NCBI GenBank assembly: GCA_030268105.1
Contig: BSDZ01000094.1
Span: forward strand, 3,506,501 to 3,570,500
Direction: 5' to 3'
DNA from: Volvox africanus
Taxonomy: Eukaryota > Chlorophyta > Chlorophyceae > Chlamydomonadales > Volvocaceae
Length of the DNA: 64,000 nucleotides
This document shows, piece by piece, positions 12,215 through 23,000 of the stretch (the first letter of the stretch is position 1; each line of letters starts with the position of its first letter). A program made the translations under genes and the position numbers. The notes under the pieces are model-generated. The model made no database searches. It worked only from the letters and a program-made list of their open reading frames with translations, and had not been told where the DNA came from.

Positions 12215-12305
12215 GCTCACGTTAGGCTGCGTTAGGGCGCGTATGTGTGCGTAAGGCTGCGTTTTGTGCGTTAGAGATTGCGTTAGCCTAACGCGAGCCT
12301 AACGC
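12209..12305. repeat. Left subterminal GCGTTAGG-type motif array
   Basis: About eight copies of TGCGTTAGG/ACGTTAGG and their inverse CCTAACGC, irregularly spaced. Such subterminal repeats are transposase-binding sites in known CACTA elements; binding here is inferred. Confidence 0.8.
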
Positions 12306-12540
12306 AAAGAAATAGAAAACTTGACAGAACGTATGTTATAGTGCGTCGTTTTCAAGTTTGTTTAAATGAAAACAATATTTATAATGAGTATAAAAGTTCC
12401 CTGCAATTTTTATTACGTTTCGTGGTGCTCGAAAATCGGGACCCAAACAAAGTCACCAAGAGCCACAGTTACACATCGAGCAGGCCCCCAAAATTATATA
12501 GCCTTTTCCGGCAAGCACCATAGCAGCTTTGCGTAGGTGT

Positions 12541-12579
12541 GAAAATTGACCATGAAAATTGACCATGAAAATTGACCAT
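12541..12579. repeat. 13-bp unit repeated three times in the element
   Basis: GAAAATTGACCAT is present three times in perfect tandem, 5' of the passenger gene. Confidence 0.95.
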
Positions 12580-12930
12580 GTGTGAGACGTACTCTATGAC
12601 CCCAATGCTTCCCAAATCCAGACATATTGCAAGGCAGATTAGTTCAATCGCTGCACGGGAATGAATACTTCAACGGATTCACGCCACAATTTTCAGCACG
12701 GTTATTATTTTGTCATCGCATTAAAAACGTCATGCACATTTTAAGGGGAAGGCTTGGAACCAGGCTCAGAAGAAACTAACTATCTATATATCCCTAAAAC
12801 AGCCATCTGTTCAATTGGTATCCCCTGAAGTAAGCAGAATCAGTATACGAAAGGATCATGATCGTGGTGAGCCATCAAAGCGGAACAGGTCATATGAGCA
12901 GGCCGCCATCAACAAGCCGTCCGTGACAAC

Positions 12931-15431
12931 GTGCCGTACAACCTCGACAGCAGCCTGAAGAATCCACGGGTCCTCATTGCGAAGGATATTCAACGTGTGC
13001 CGCATCTGCAGCCCGTTTGGGATAAGTGCTTTGCTGCTGGCTTTGCACAAGTGGCTGACTTACAGCCAAGAGTTACGGTCGACTGCTTCAAGAAGAAATG
13101 GCAAAAGTACGTACATGTTTATTTTCCTACTGTTATGCTTCTAGTGATTATCTTGTTTGTGGTCATCATACATGCCATCCATATCATTAGCTTACTTTCA
13201 GTGGGGACAGACAACAATAGAATGAAGCATGCACAGTATAAAAAGTAAGCACTTTTATTCGGTGCATCCCATGTACTCTGTAGATACGCAACGGATTACA
13301 ATGTCCAACATGCAAGGTACGAAAAGGTGAAGGCCACCCAAAAGGAGGAACTTGCCTGCAAGCCAGGTTTGTGAGCTCGTACTGCTACTTGTCATCCATA
13401 TACTTTTTTACAACATATTTTGATCAGGTTGTTTGATAAAAAATCCTTTCTATGTATTTTGAAAAATGGAATATGGGGTAAACGCGGGCCAAAGATTTGT
13501 TTTACGACAAAGGACATGCCATGCCGCTTACGCTATGTACGGGATTACGAAAACTTTCAACAATGATGTGTATCATGGCATCTGGCGTTGATGTTCGTCT
13601 TCACATTATTTTTATGTAGATGAGTTTGAGAAGAAGCCATGGAAGAAGCTGTGGAACAAGGAGTCTTGGGCAGTCTGGAGGAGCTTCAAGTACGCTCAGC
13701 CAGATAACCCAGATGCGGGTCCCAGTGAGCGCCGCATTGTGATGGAGGTTTTGAATGTGACAGATCGGCAACAGGAGCTTATTAATGCACTTGCGCAGCG
13801 GAAGCAGATTGAAAGCAGTAAGACATCCTTTGCCGTACCAGCCACTCCAGTGCCGGTTGGAGCTGGTGGAACAGCTCAGCCTTGGTGCACTGGAGTTGCC
13901 AAAAGGCACTACGGTAAGATGCGATTATGCATGTGTTCACTTTAATTATTGCTGCTGCTTCGCCACCATAATAGTACGTACTTCTTAGTATGTTTGCAGA
14001 AAGTACATCACAGTTCATGCATAACCTTTGTTTTTTATTTTAGCTTGTACAACAATAACAATGTTTTCATGCCTTTATTTCCTTGTTTACAAAATGCTTA
14101 ATTGCTACCAAACCGCAGAAAAGCGGCCGAAATGACGAGCCGCCAGGAACTCAGGATGGGCGCACTAGCAAACGCCAAAAGTAGCCCGCACATGGTGAAG
14201 ATGCATTGATGATGGTGCTGGCTACGAATGCGGCTCGCATACATTAGAAGGAGGAGATCCAGGCCGCTAGACGCCGACAGGTTAGTCCAAATAATAGTGG
14301 TAAAGAGAGTGGTTGATGGGGTGTGCAAATTTCCAGGCGCGCTTAGCAAGGTTATTGCAGGATGGGTGATGTACATTATGGATTGCATGTACAGGGATGT
14401 ACAGGTCATTAATGTCCTTTAACCTGTTTTCACCTTTTTGTCTTTTATGTAATTGTTCCTATTTTCCTCAAACATACTTCCTTTTCATGTAGGCAAAGAG
14501 TCCACAGCCCTCTAAGGCAAGGAACTCCAGCAGGAATGCTACGAACTCAATCAAGGTGGCAGCGAAAAAGGTACAGCCCATTAATGAATATTCATCCTGT
14601 CTTCCCGTTTTAGTGAGTTGTAATTTATGTTTCGTTCTATCCTTTTGATTTGCTGCGTGCTTTGTGGTTTGATGTGGTATACGTCGATTTGTTTTTCTCT
14701 TTTTAAAAAGAAAATATAAGCTTATAATTTCTAAAATCCTATATGTATGTTAACGGTGGCCCTTGAAGGTAACAAACGACGGCGATGTGCGGCCATCCAC
14801 GAAAGTGAGACGGACAAGCACGGGCATCAAAAGAAAGGTACAATATATTGAGGCCCGACATTAATTACTTTTTAATTATATTTTCTATCACTACCTAGTC
14901 CCTTCACGTATTTTGGACCGGCAGGTGCCGGTGGAAGACAAGTCTACGGACGGTGACGACAATAATGACAGTTACGACCACCGGCGAAAGAAGGTAAATT
15001 TCCTGAGTTCAGCTTGTTGTCTTAATTTCCTGCTTGTATGAATGTAATATTCTAATATGTGTTGTTTCGACTGATTAAGGTCAAGAGTGCTTCGGAAGAT
15101 GTGCGATGTACACGGGCATGACGTCAACGTGGGAGCTCAGGGAGTAAGAAGAAACAGGTAACAAAGTGTCCACATACATAGTACCTAGAAGCACTGCCCA
15201 TCCTAGACATGATTAAAAATATCGTAACCGAAAATGATTGCTGGGTCGTGTTGGCTTAATTTACCTTTATATATATGCATGTAAATAAGTATAATTTTCC
15301 TTTTCTGAATTTTTCAGAAGTTGTTTGAGGAGGAGGTGAGCAAGGACGAGAGGAGTGAGGACGAGCAGGATGATGCCACCAGTGCGCGAGAGGACGACGA
15401 CAACGACGATAGTGAAATAGAAGACTATTAG
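12931..15431 (+). pseudogene. Passenger gene of the CACTA-like element, ten exons, probably inactivated
   Basis: The exons are about 12853/12931-13106, 13284-13366, 13620-13913, 14124-14194, 14248-14280, 14493-14570, 14769-14837, 14925-14993, 15080-15157 and 15318-15431. All joins are phase-consistent, and the last six exons have phase-0 borders. The N-terminal part contains FKKKWQKYATDY and PWKKLWNKESWAVW, Trp/Lys-rich and reminiscent of Myb/SANT-like DNA-binding folds found in transposon proteins (inference). The middle is basic (KEEIQAARRRQ). The C-terminus is strongly acidic, ending DNDDSEIEDY. Two lesions are visible. An in-frame TGA at 15119-15121 interrupts exon nine. Near 12918-12930 the frame shifts relative to a coding-like stretch upstream (SKRNRSYEQAAINKP). 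I do not recognise a DDE catalytic domain. Confidence 0.6.
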
Positions 15432-16044
15432 ATAGAACTAACATCTATCATGTTTGTTTCTAAGCTTATGTTAGAGAGCTGCTAAATGTGCGTTGGCAGA
15501 TGAAGTTAGGATGTATGTACCTTATGATGATTGAAATGATTGGTGCATGGTACAAATGATTATTTAACTCTTAAACAAAATTTGATTAGCAGGATTGGAT
15601 GTGTAGAAATTTGATTGTTTCGTTGAATTAATGGGTAGTCACTCACCAATGGCTGCTTACCTGGATGCTTTCCGAATAATGAGCTGTAAATTATTGCCTG
15701 AAATATCTTCATCTATCAAAACTGAAATCCTATTGATATTCTTCATAACAGCTACGTACATTATGACAGGATGGTTTCCGTACACAAAAATAAATTTGCA
15801 GCGGGTGGGCAAAACAGCAAACAATAACAGGAACGATAACTGAAACAGTAAAGAAATAAGCAGAACGACCAAAAGTAGTTGCAGTGAGCAAGAATGCGAG
15901 GCTGCCTCGTAGCGCGAAAGTGGCGCGAATGTTGCTATCGCACGCGTAAGACCTTGCGAAAGCGTGCGAATATGTTAGTTACATGCGTATAAAACTTTTA
16001 CGCAACCCACAACTGCTAGCTGTGTACGCATTATTCGCAAGCAT

Positions 16045-16460
16045 GCGTTAATGCGCGTTAATGCGCGTTAGGCGTGCGTATATTGTGCGTTAGAGAACTA
16101 TAAGTGCGTTAACTTCCATGCACGCTATGTATTTTTGCTTGCGTATGGGTCTCTAACGCTTGCGTTGCGTTAGGCCTAACGCACACCTTAGAATCTATGT
16201 GGGTGCGTTTGACATTGCGTAAGTTCGCGTTAGGTTGCGTTAGCTAACGCAAAGTAAACGCAAACATTTTCGTTCCCTCCCAAAAAAGTTTATTTGCGAT
16301 TGCGTTAGGTGCGTTAGGATTGCGTTAGCGATACGCAAACAATAACGCAATGCGTTAGATTTGCTTTAGGCTTTGCGTTAGCTCGCGTTAGTTCGCGTTA
16401 AGCTTGCGTTAGGCTTGCGTTAGGGGTCCCTAACGCGAGCCTAACGCGAGCTAACGCACG
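16045..16460. repeat. Right subterminal GCGTTAGG-type motif array
   Basis: More than 20 copies of TGCGTTAGG, CGCGTTAG and the inverse CTAACGC in both orientations over about 400 bp. The array is much longer than the one at the left end. Confidence 0.85.
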
Positions 16461-17049
16461 AATTCCTTGTTATAGTGAATAAAGACAGGGACATCATAAT
16501 GGATGTCTAGCTGCGGAGCAAGGTGATACGTGCGTACGCCCATATCTGTCTGAAATGAATATGTACCTGTGCTGCACTCGCTCTACGACTTCCGTCCTCC
16601 GCACCTGGCCTATGCTTGACGGAATGTTATAGCTGTCATGTTTTGGATTGCAACCAATTTGTATCATATCACGCAGAATAAAGGCCCTTTGCGATATAGA
16701 TGCAACCTACTGGCGTTATGGTTTCGTTTGTAGGAATCTATCTATCTACCCATATGTGTGTTTTGTGTATGTGTGGAGCGAGTGCATACGTTGGTACGTA
16801 TCTCGCTGACGTTTGTATCTAAAGTGTGCTCCTGTACTCACTGTATGTGTACTCCCCCTACCTGTGCCCATAATATCATAATATCCATGCGCATTATATT
16901 ATAATTTGAGCTTTCATCCATCCGGGGTGTACCCTAGATGAAGCCGTGTATGTACCCGCTGCCTTGCGGGGGAGCAGGATAAGCAAGTAAACGTCCATCT
17001 ATATCAGGATCCCGCAAGTAACAAAGACAGCAATCAATAGCATCATTAA

Positions 17050-17117
17050 TATCATGATATCATCATGATATCATGATCATCATCATCGTCGTCATCATCA
17101 TCGTCATCATCATCATT
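17050..17117. repeat. ATCATGATATCATC / CATCATCGTC repeat tract
   Basis: Two overlapping palindromic ATCATGATATC units are followed by imperfect (CAT/CGT)n. The first part can fold on itself. Confidence 0.85.
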
Positions 17118-19756
17118 TGTTTCCGTACGCGTCCATCCGTACTTCCGCAACAGGAGAAAACATCATTTTCTCGGCATGCAGTAATATTACGTTAGATGGC
17201 GCCCTCATCATCAAGCGATGAATCAGTTCGTTGCCATCGATTCAGAAACAAAGGAATAACTAACTACATAGCACATGGCTACAGCCAGTCAGAAATAATG
17301 CCCCTGCATCCGTCCCCATGCAAGCACTGGCTGGGGGCATGGGGGTGTGGCCTCGCTCACACTTTCATTCATAATCAACTGGTACGATCGACAACTAATA
17401 AGGCCCAGTCAGCCTTACGAACAGCAAAAACCGCTCCATCCGCTTGTTTCTTATTTATTTCGGAGCGGCGGGGCAGGCTGCAAAACATACGGACACGCAG
17501 CTTTGGCGAAGAACGAATACTTGCTCATCATCATCAGTATACTGGAACAATATAAAATTCCCAGGAGACAAGCTAATAAACGGTCAACGATAACAACGAT
17601 AAACGAATATCTGGCCCACACGCCTCGGGGCAAAAAGATGAAGACCTCTATTTTTGCGCCGTACATACATGCATGCGTATACATGGCACGCATGTATGCT
17701 TTCACAGTGATAGTAGTGTATGAAACGCGTGCGAGCGCAAATAAGGCCCTCGCCACCAGGGCTTGAGGGACATAGGAACATATGGGGGGGCCTTGAGGAA
17801 CACACGGTGATGCTAGAGATATCGATTCCTGCCCGCCGGTGTCAAGTGTCTGACCCTATTTATTAGACACATCTACCGCCATATGCGCCTGCCTGGGGCT
17901 GGTACCCATCTACCAAAGTAGCTCGCGCAGACACAGCGCGCTGCGATAATAACCTCCCATCTTGAGCGCCCGCGCCCTACCCCCTCCCTCCTCACGCACT
18001 CCCTCTCCTTTCCCCCCCTCTTAATACAAAGTGGGCTCCGCAACGACCACACGACAACCTCTGGCCTGTACCCGGCTGGCTGGCCAACGTTAAACGTGAT
18101 GTTAACGTTTTTGGGAGTGGGTATCTGCCGTACGTGCCAACACCCAGGCACCCACTTCCAGACGCAACACACCACGCAAACAGGCGCAATCCCTCTGATG
18201 CATGCGTGTAACGTCGTCGCGCTTTCGGCGGTGAGCGCTTACCCGCCTCATGCTTTGGGGGTAAACAAAGCAAACAGCAACAAAGCTCCACTCTACTTAT
18301 TGACCCCGCCCCACCCAACGAGCAGGGTAATGTTCATGCGCATAGATAAACACGTACGGGGAGGGGACATCGAAAAACAAATATGAAGGGCCGAAAAAAC
18401 TTCGTTTCTGGCCATCATCATCATCATCATCATCATTCGTAGATATAGCTCCGATTCTCATTAGTTGCCCAATCAATGAGCCCCTGCGATCTGTCGGCTC
18501 GCAACTCAAAGGCACAGCAGCAGCGAGCGGGCTTCGGCCGCCCTCCGCTACCAGGGGCTCCTGGGTGAACCTGCCTCCCACACCCCTAGCTGCCTGCCAC
18601 CTACCTGCCACCGTTTATTCCAACCGCTGCTCCCTCCAAGTCCGAAAGCAGAGCCGGGAAGGCCGGGCGCGCAGCAGCTAAAAACAACAACCAGCAGCAG
18701 CAGCGGCAGCAGCACGCAAGCGGCTAGGTAAATTCCCGCCTAACTAAAGTATCCCGCTAGCTACGCAGCACGCCGGGGACGACCTGCCAGCAGGAGGGGT
18801 GGAACTTAGCTGCTGAAGCCCCCACTCGTTGCTGTTGCGGTGCTGCTCATTATTATGACCCGTAGCTAGCTAGCTAACTACAAACTGCCCATCAATAAAC
18901 CACGCTCACAAAACTGATTTTCGTCCGCAGCAACCCCCGCCGTCCCATGGAATAGCGCAGTACATACCGCCCATTGTTGACAAACAAAAAGCTGCTGCTT
19001 TTGCTGCTGCTGCTGCGCACATACTGCTATGCATTCGTGGCTCGTTCGATTGTCCCATAACCCTGCCTCCTCCGGTCCATCGGTCGACATGTGCCCGGAC
19101 CTTCACGCTTTCCCAGCATGTCAGGTAGAAACGAAGGTACTGCTGACGCACCCTGTGCAGCAGCTTTCCACTGTGCTGTGTAAGTGTGCGCTTCTTATTT
19201 TGACGTACGGCATTTCAATAACGTACGGCACGTAACGCATGTGTTTACGGACGCAACAATGCGCAACGTCTATGTAATCAGAATGCATGTACCGAGTCAT
19301 CAGCTTGACGGAGTAACGAAACCAAGTACAAAACAGCGCTACGTTTATTGCCTGTCGCTTTTGCTCATCAAATAAAAGTGAGCTAGCTTGTCGAGAAGCA
19401 TCTTATACTGACGCCTCGTTGCAGTCCCCTTCCACCCCCCACACATACACTACAGGGGTAAGGTAGAGACTGCCAGGTAGTGGCCAGGGGCGAAGCAGCC
19501 CCCCCAAACACACACACACACACATCACCGCAGCAGCCGCAGCAGCCGCAGTAGCAACAGCTACAGCAACATCACGCAGGTGGGCACCACGCACTTCACC
19601 CACCCGGCCCTGACTGCCGTCGTCAAGCAGGGTCCGCACTTCTGCTCGCTATCAACACACCCCTATCTCCCTTCGTCCAGTCTTCATGTCCTCGCACTGC
19701 ATCCAGCATGTCGTCAGTTTGCGCTGCGCAGGGGGCCATATATGTGTGTTGTGAAC

Positions 19757-19873
19757 GGCGACTGCGACTGCGACTGTGACTGCGACTACGACTGCGACTG
19801 CGACTGCGACTGCGGCAGTGGCAGTGGCAGTGGCAGTGGCAGTGGCAGTGGCAGTGGCAGTGGCAGTGGCAGG
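19757..19873. repeat. Compound (GACTGC)n(GGCAGT)n hexamer array
   Basis: About nine GACTGC-type units run directly into about eleven GGCAGT units. It lies 150 bp beyond the stop of the minus-strand kinase, so it is probably transcribed in its 3' UTR. Confidence 0.95.
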
Positions 19874-20020
19874 GCTAACCACCCCGGCGGGCGGATGGAG
19901 CTTCAATCGTTACCAGGCGGATCTGCATACCGCACCCTCCTTGGTTCCAGCCACATTTCCCCCCACCCCACCCCGCACCGCACCGCACCGCCTCGCGCTC
20001 CCATCTTCTCTCATGCCTCG

Positions 20021-23000
20021 TCATGCACTGGTGGCGCGCCGCTTTGATTTGAGGGCTGCCAGCATGGACTCGAGCTCCGAAACCACCTGTGTGAAGGGCG
20101 GCCTGGCATCCGGATTCTCGTCCCAGCAGCGGCACATGAGTCCAACCCACCCTGGAGCGGGCTCCTCGGGCTCCGGACCGTCCCAATCGGCACAACCTGC
20201 ATCACCGGGCCTTGCGGTGTTTCAGAATCACGAACCTAAACTGGCAGCGTACCCCCCATTATAGGCCCCGGAAATGCTGATTGGATCGACGAATGTTGTT
20301 ACATAAAAACATTTGGCCACACGACGTCTTGTGGAATGCCGTTTTATGATTTATAATTCGCCGTATAAGGCAATTAAATCATTAGAATGTATTACGCAGT
20401 TACGACGTAGTACTTTAGGCCTAAGCTAGACTTCCAAATCTTTCAGCATGTATCGTGCGCCGTCCGTCTGCCGTACATACATCCGGCCGGCGTAGGTGCA
20501 TGTGCATCAGCGACCGCGGAAGACCCCTGTCCCGCCCACCATATACCCATCTCCCGCCAAACACACGGGGGTTATAACCCCACATGCATGCACGAATACG
20601 CATCAGCATCCGGCCAGCAGACCAACACAGACCACCGACGAAGCCCGCACCCCGCACCAGTCCCCAACTCACCCGGCATGGAGGGCCTCACGGGGTCCTT
20701 GGCTGTGGAGATCTGATGCAGCAGGGCATGGTAGTTGATGCCCTCGAAGGGCTCCCTGAGAAGTCAGGAGGAAGCGAACGCACACGCATGTGAGGTGATA
20801 CTGCATACATGTAGACGTAAAGACAAAAGACAGGCGACGCGGACAGCGGAGTAATCGGGTAAGTCCCCAAACAAGGTGGGGTATCGGTGGTGGTGGTGGT
20901 GGTGGTGGTCGTAGTGGTGGTGATGGTGGTCGTAGTGGTGGTGGTGGTGGTGAGGAGGAGGGATGGGAGATGCTGGAGGCCGAGGAGCAATACATATAAA
21001 TGTAAATATACCTTCCTGCGCCGCGGCCTCCGGCATTTGTATGTACACACACAAACACACATACACGCACGTATATGCATATGTGCATATATACATATAT
21101 ACATATATACATATATACATATATACATATATACATGTACATGTAAAGATATATTCGCTTCCACATCCCCACATTCCACACATTCTCAGGCAGCACCTGA
21201 AGGTCCAGAGCTCCCAAAGGACGACTCCGAAGGAGTACACATCCGCCTTGTCCTTCACCGCCTGCGAGAGCAGCGGGGAGAGCAGGACGAGGACGTCAGC
21301 AGCGGCCTAGTATCACGTAATATGACTAATAAGTCCGTATCCTAACCAAGTATCCTACTACCCATTCATTGCCTGTGTTCCTATCCGGAGATGTACGGAT
21401 GGCCTCGTGCTTCCTCAAGGAGCCAGTGTGTGTGTTTTGAGTGAGTCGTACGCACCCTTGGTGTGCGGATGATCTCTGGGGCTGTCCAGGGAAGAGTGCC
21501 GCGAAGTGAGCTGACTCCTGCGCGCGGGCAGAGGCAGAGGGAGGTATTGGGCGGGTTGTTGGGTGAATTGAGGATGGCGAGCGGGCGGTTGGTAGTTGAT
21601 AATTCGTAGTTGGTGGTTACAATGCAACCGTCACATACACGCCAAGTCCTCGAGCCGTCAACGTACAACACTACAAAACGTCGCGAACCGTACAGATGTA
21701 CATACGAGACGTACATGTACGTGGTTATATAGGTCTCTCTTCTGCACGTCCCAGAAAGAGAACACGTCGTAATGTTTTTTGGGGCCAGGCGGCGGTCAGG
21801 ACCAGGAGACGCACCTGTGACGTAGGTCTGCTGGCGCTGTTTGGACAGCCCGAAGTCGGCCACCTTGCACGTGGGGGATTTCTCACGGAAGCCCACCAGC
21901 AGGTTGGCGGTTTTGAGGTCGAAGTGCACGATGCGCTTCAGGTGCAGGTACTCCATGCCCTACGGCGCAGGGAGGGAAGGGTCGTGGAGAAGAGGTCGTC
22001 GGCGTTAGCACATTCTACTACATCCCTTGTATCTACAAATAACTACCTCACCGACTAACCCGCCAGCGAACCCGCCAACGAACCCCTATGTGTTAATCCA
22101 AGTATCAACTGCCTCACTTCCCTTTCATCAGCTCCCATGCAGGAAATCATCAGAACAAAAAAACACCAGCATTTAACACTCACACGAGCAGCGTCCAGTG
22201 CCAGCTTGACGCGAACCATGTCACTCCGAAGAAAGTCCGACCCACGGGTCAGTGCTGCGCGCAGGCTGCCGGCCCCCAGGTACTCCGTCACCAGTGCCGG
22301 CGGCCGTACCACCCCCGGCACGATAGGCATCCCGGCGGCCAGGGCCGCGGTCATACGTACGACGTCGATGTCGCCCGCGGCGTCCAGCCTGTAGGATCAA
22401 CGTTTGACTGGTTCGTACTTTTGCCGGATTCCGTACGGCACGAGCCGCGGATGGTGAATCAGTCCGCGGTCCCAAGATCAACCTAAACAGGAGTCTTAAA
22501 CAGGAGCTATGGAACATAACCTGAATGGACATTCCGTGCAAGGCACATGAACTCCCCCTGATTCCCACTCTCTCGTTCATTATCATGCACCTTTCTCTCT
22601 TTGCCTTGACCTCCCGTACGCCGCTCGGCAGGACGATACCGTACACCCAGACGATGTTGGGGTGGCGCAGGCCGCCTAGCATAGCGGCCTCTCTCAGCAT
22701 CTCGGTTACCACGTCCGATCCCATGGTACTGCTGCCGCCTGCGATATCCGTACAATTTCAGTATTGCATGTTTATACTGAGTGCCGGTTGATTGCGTCCT
22801 CTTAACCTCTCCATGCGTCCACAGATAATTTAAATATACATACATAGAACTACATCTCAGTAAAATAATAAACATAATAATATGTTAATATGTAAAAGAA
22901 AAAAAGAAAAAAATATAAATATAAATATTAGTAAGTAAAAATAATAAAGCAATTCGATATTATAAGTGTACATACACAACACATACACACACACGTGTTC

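Larger units (their letters stand above)
12188..16477 (+). mobile_element. CACTA-like (EnSpm/CMC) DNA transposon, 4290 bp
   Basis: The left end begins CACTATAACAAG at 12188, and the right end is its inverse, ending CTTGTTATAGTG at 16477. The inverted ends match over 27 bp with two mismatches. The trinucleotide AAT flanks both sides (12185-12187 and 16478-16480), which fits a 3-bp target-site duplication. Terminal CACTA, a 3-bp duplication and arrays of a short subterminal motif are the three classic marks of the CACTA/EnSpm superfamily. The inside carries one multi-exon gene, but I see no obvious DDE transposase. The copy is therefore probably non-autonomous or carries a second-type element protein. 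The clean ends and intact duplication suggest a fairly recent insertion. Confidence 0.85.
16478..20020. other. Gene-poor region downstream of the kinase gene
   Basis: No supported gene, although the part next to 20020 should include the kinase 3' UTR. It holds a CATCAT/ATGATATC tract (17050-17117), a (CAT)n run at about 18416-18437, a (CA)n run at about 19507-19523 and the hexamer array at 19757-19873. GTAGCTAGCTAGCTA lies at about 18863. Confidence 0.5.

Noticed and set aside
12188..16477. PIF/Harbinger or KDZ-type element
   Set aside because: A 3-bp duplication also fits Harbinger, but the CACTA terminus and subterminal arrays point to CACTA/EnSpm. KDZ elements make 8-bp duplications.
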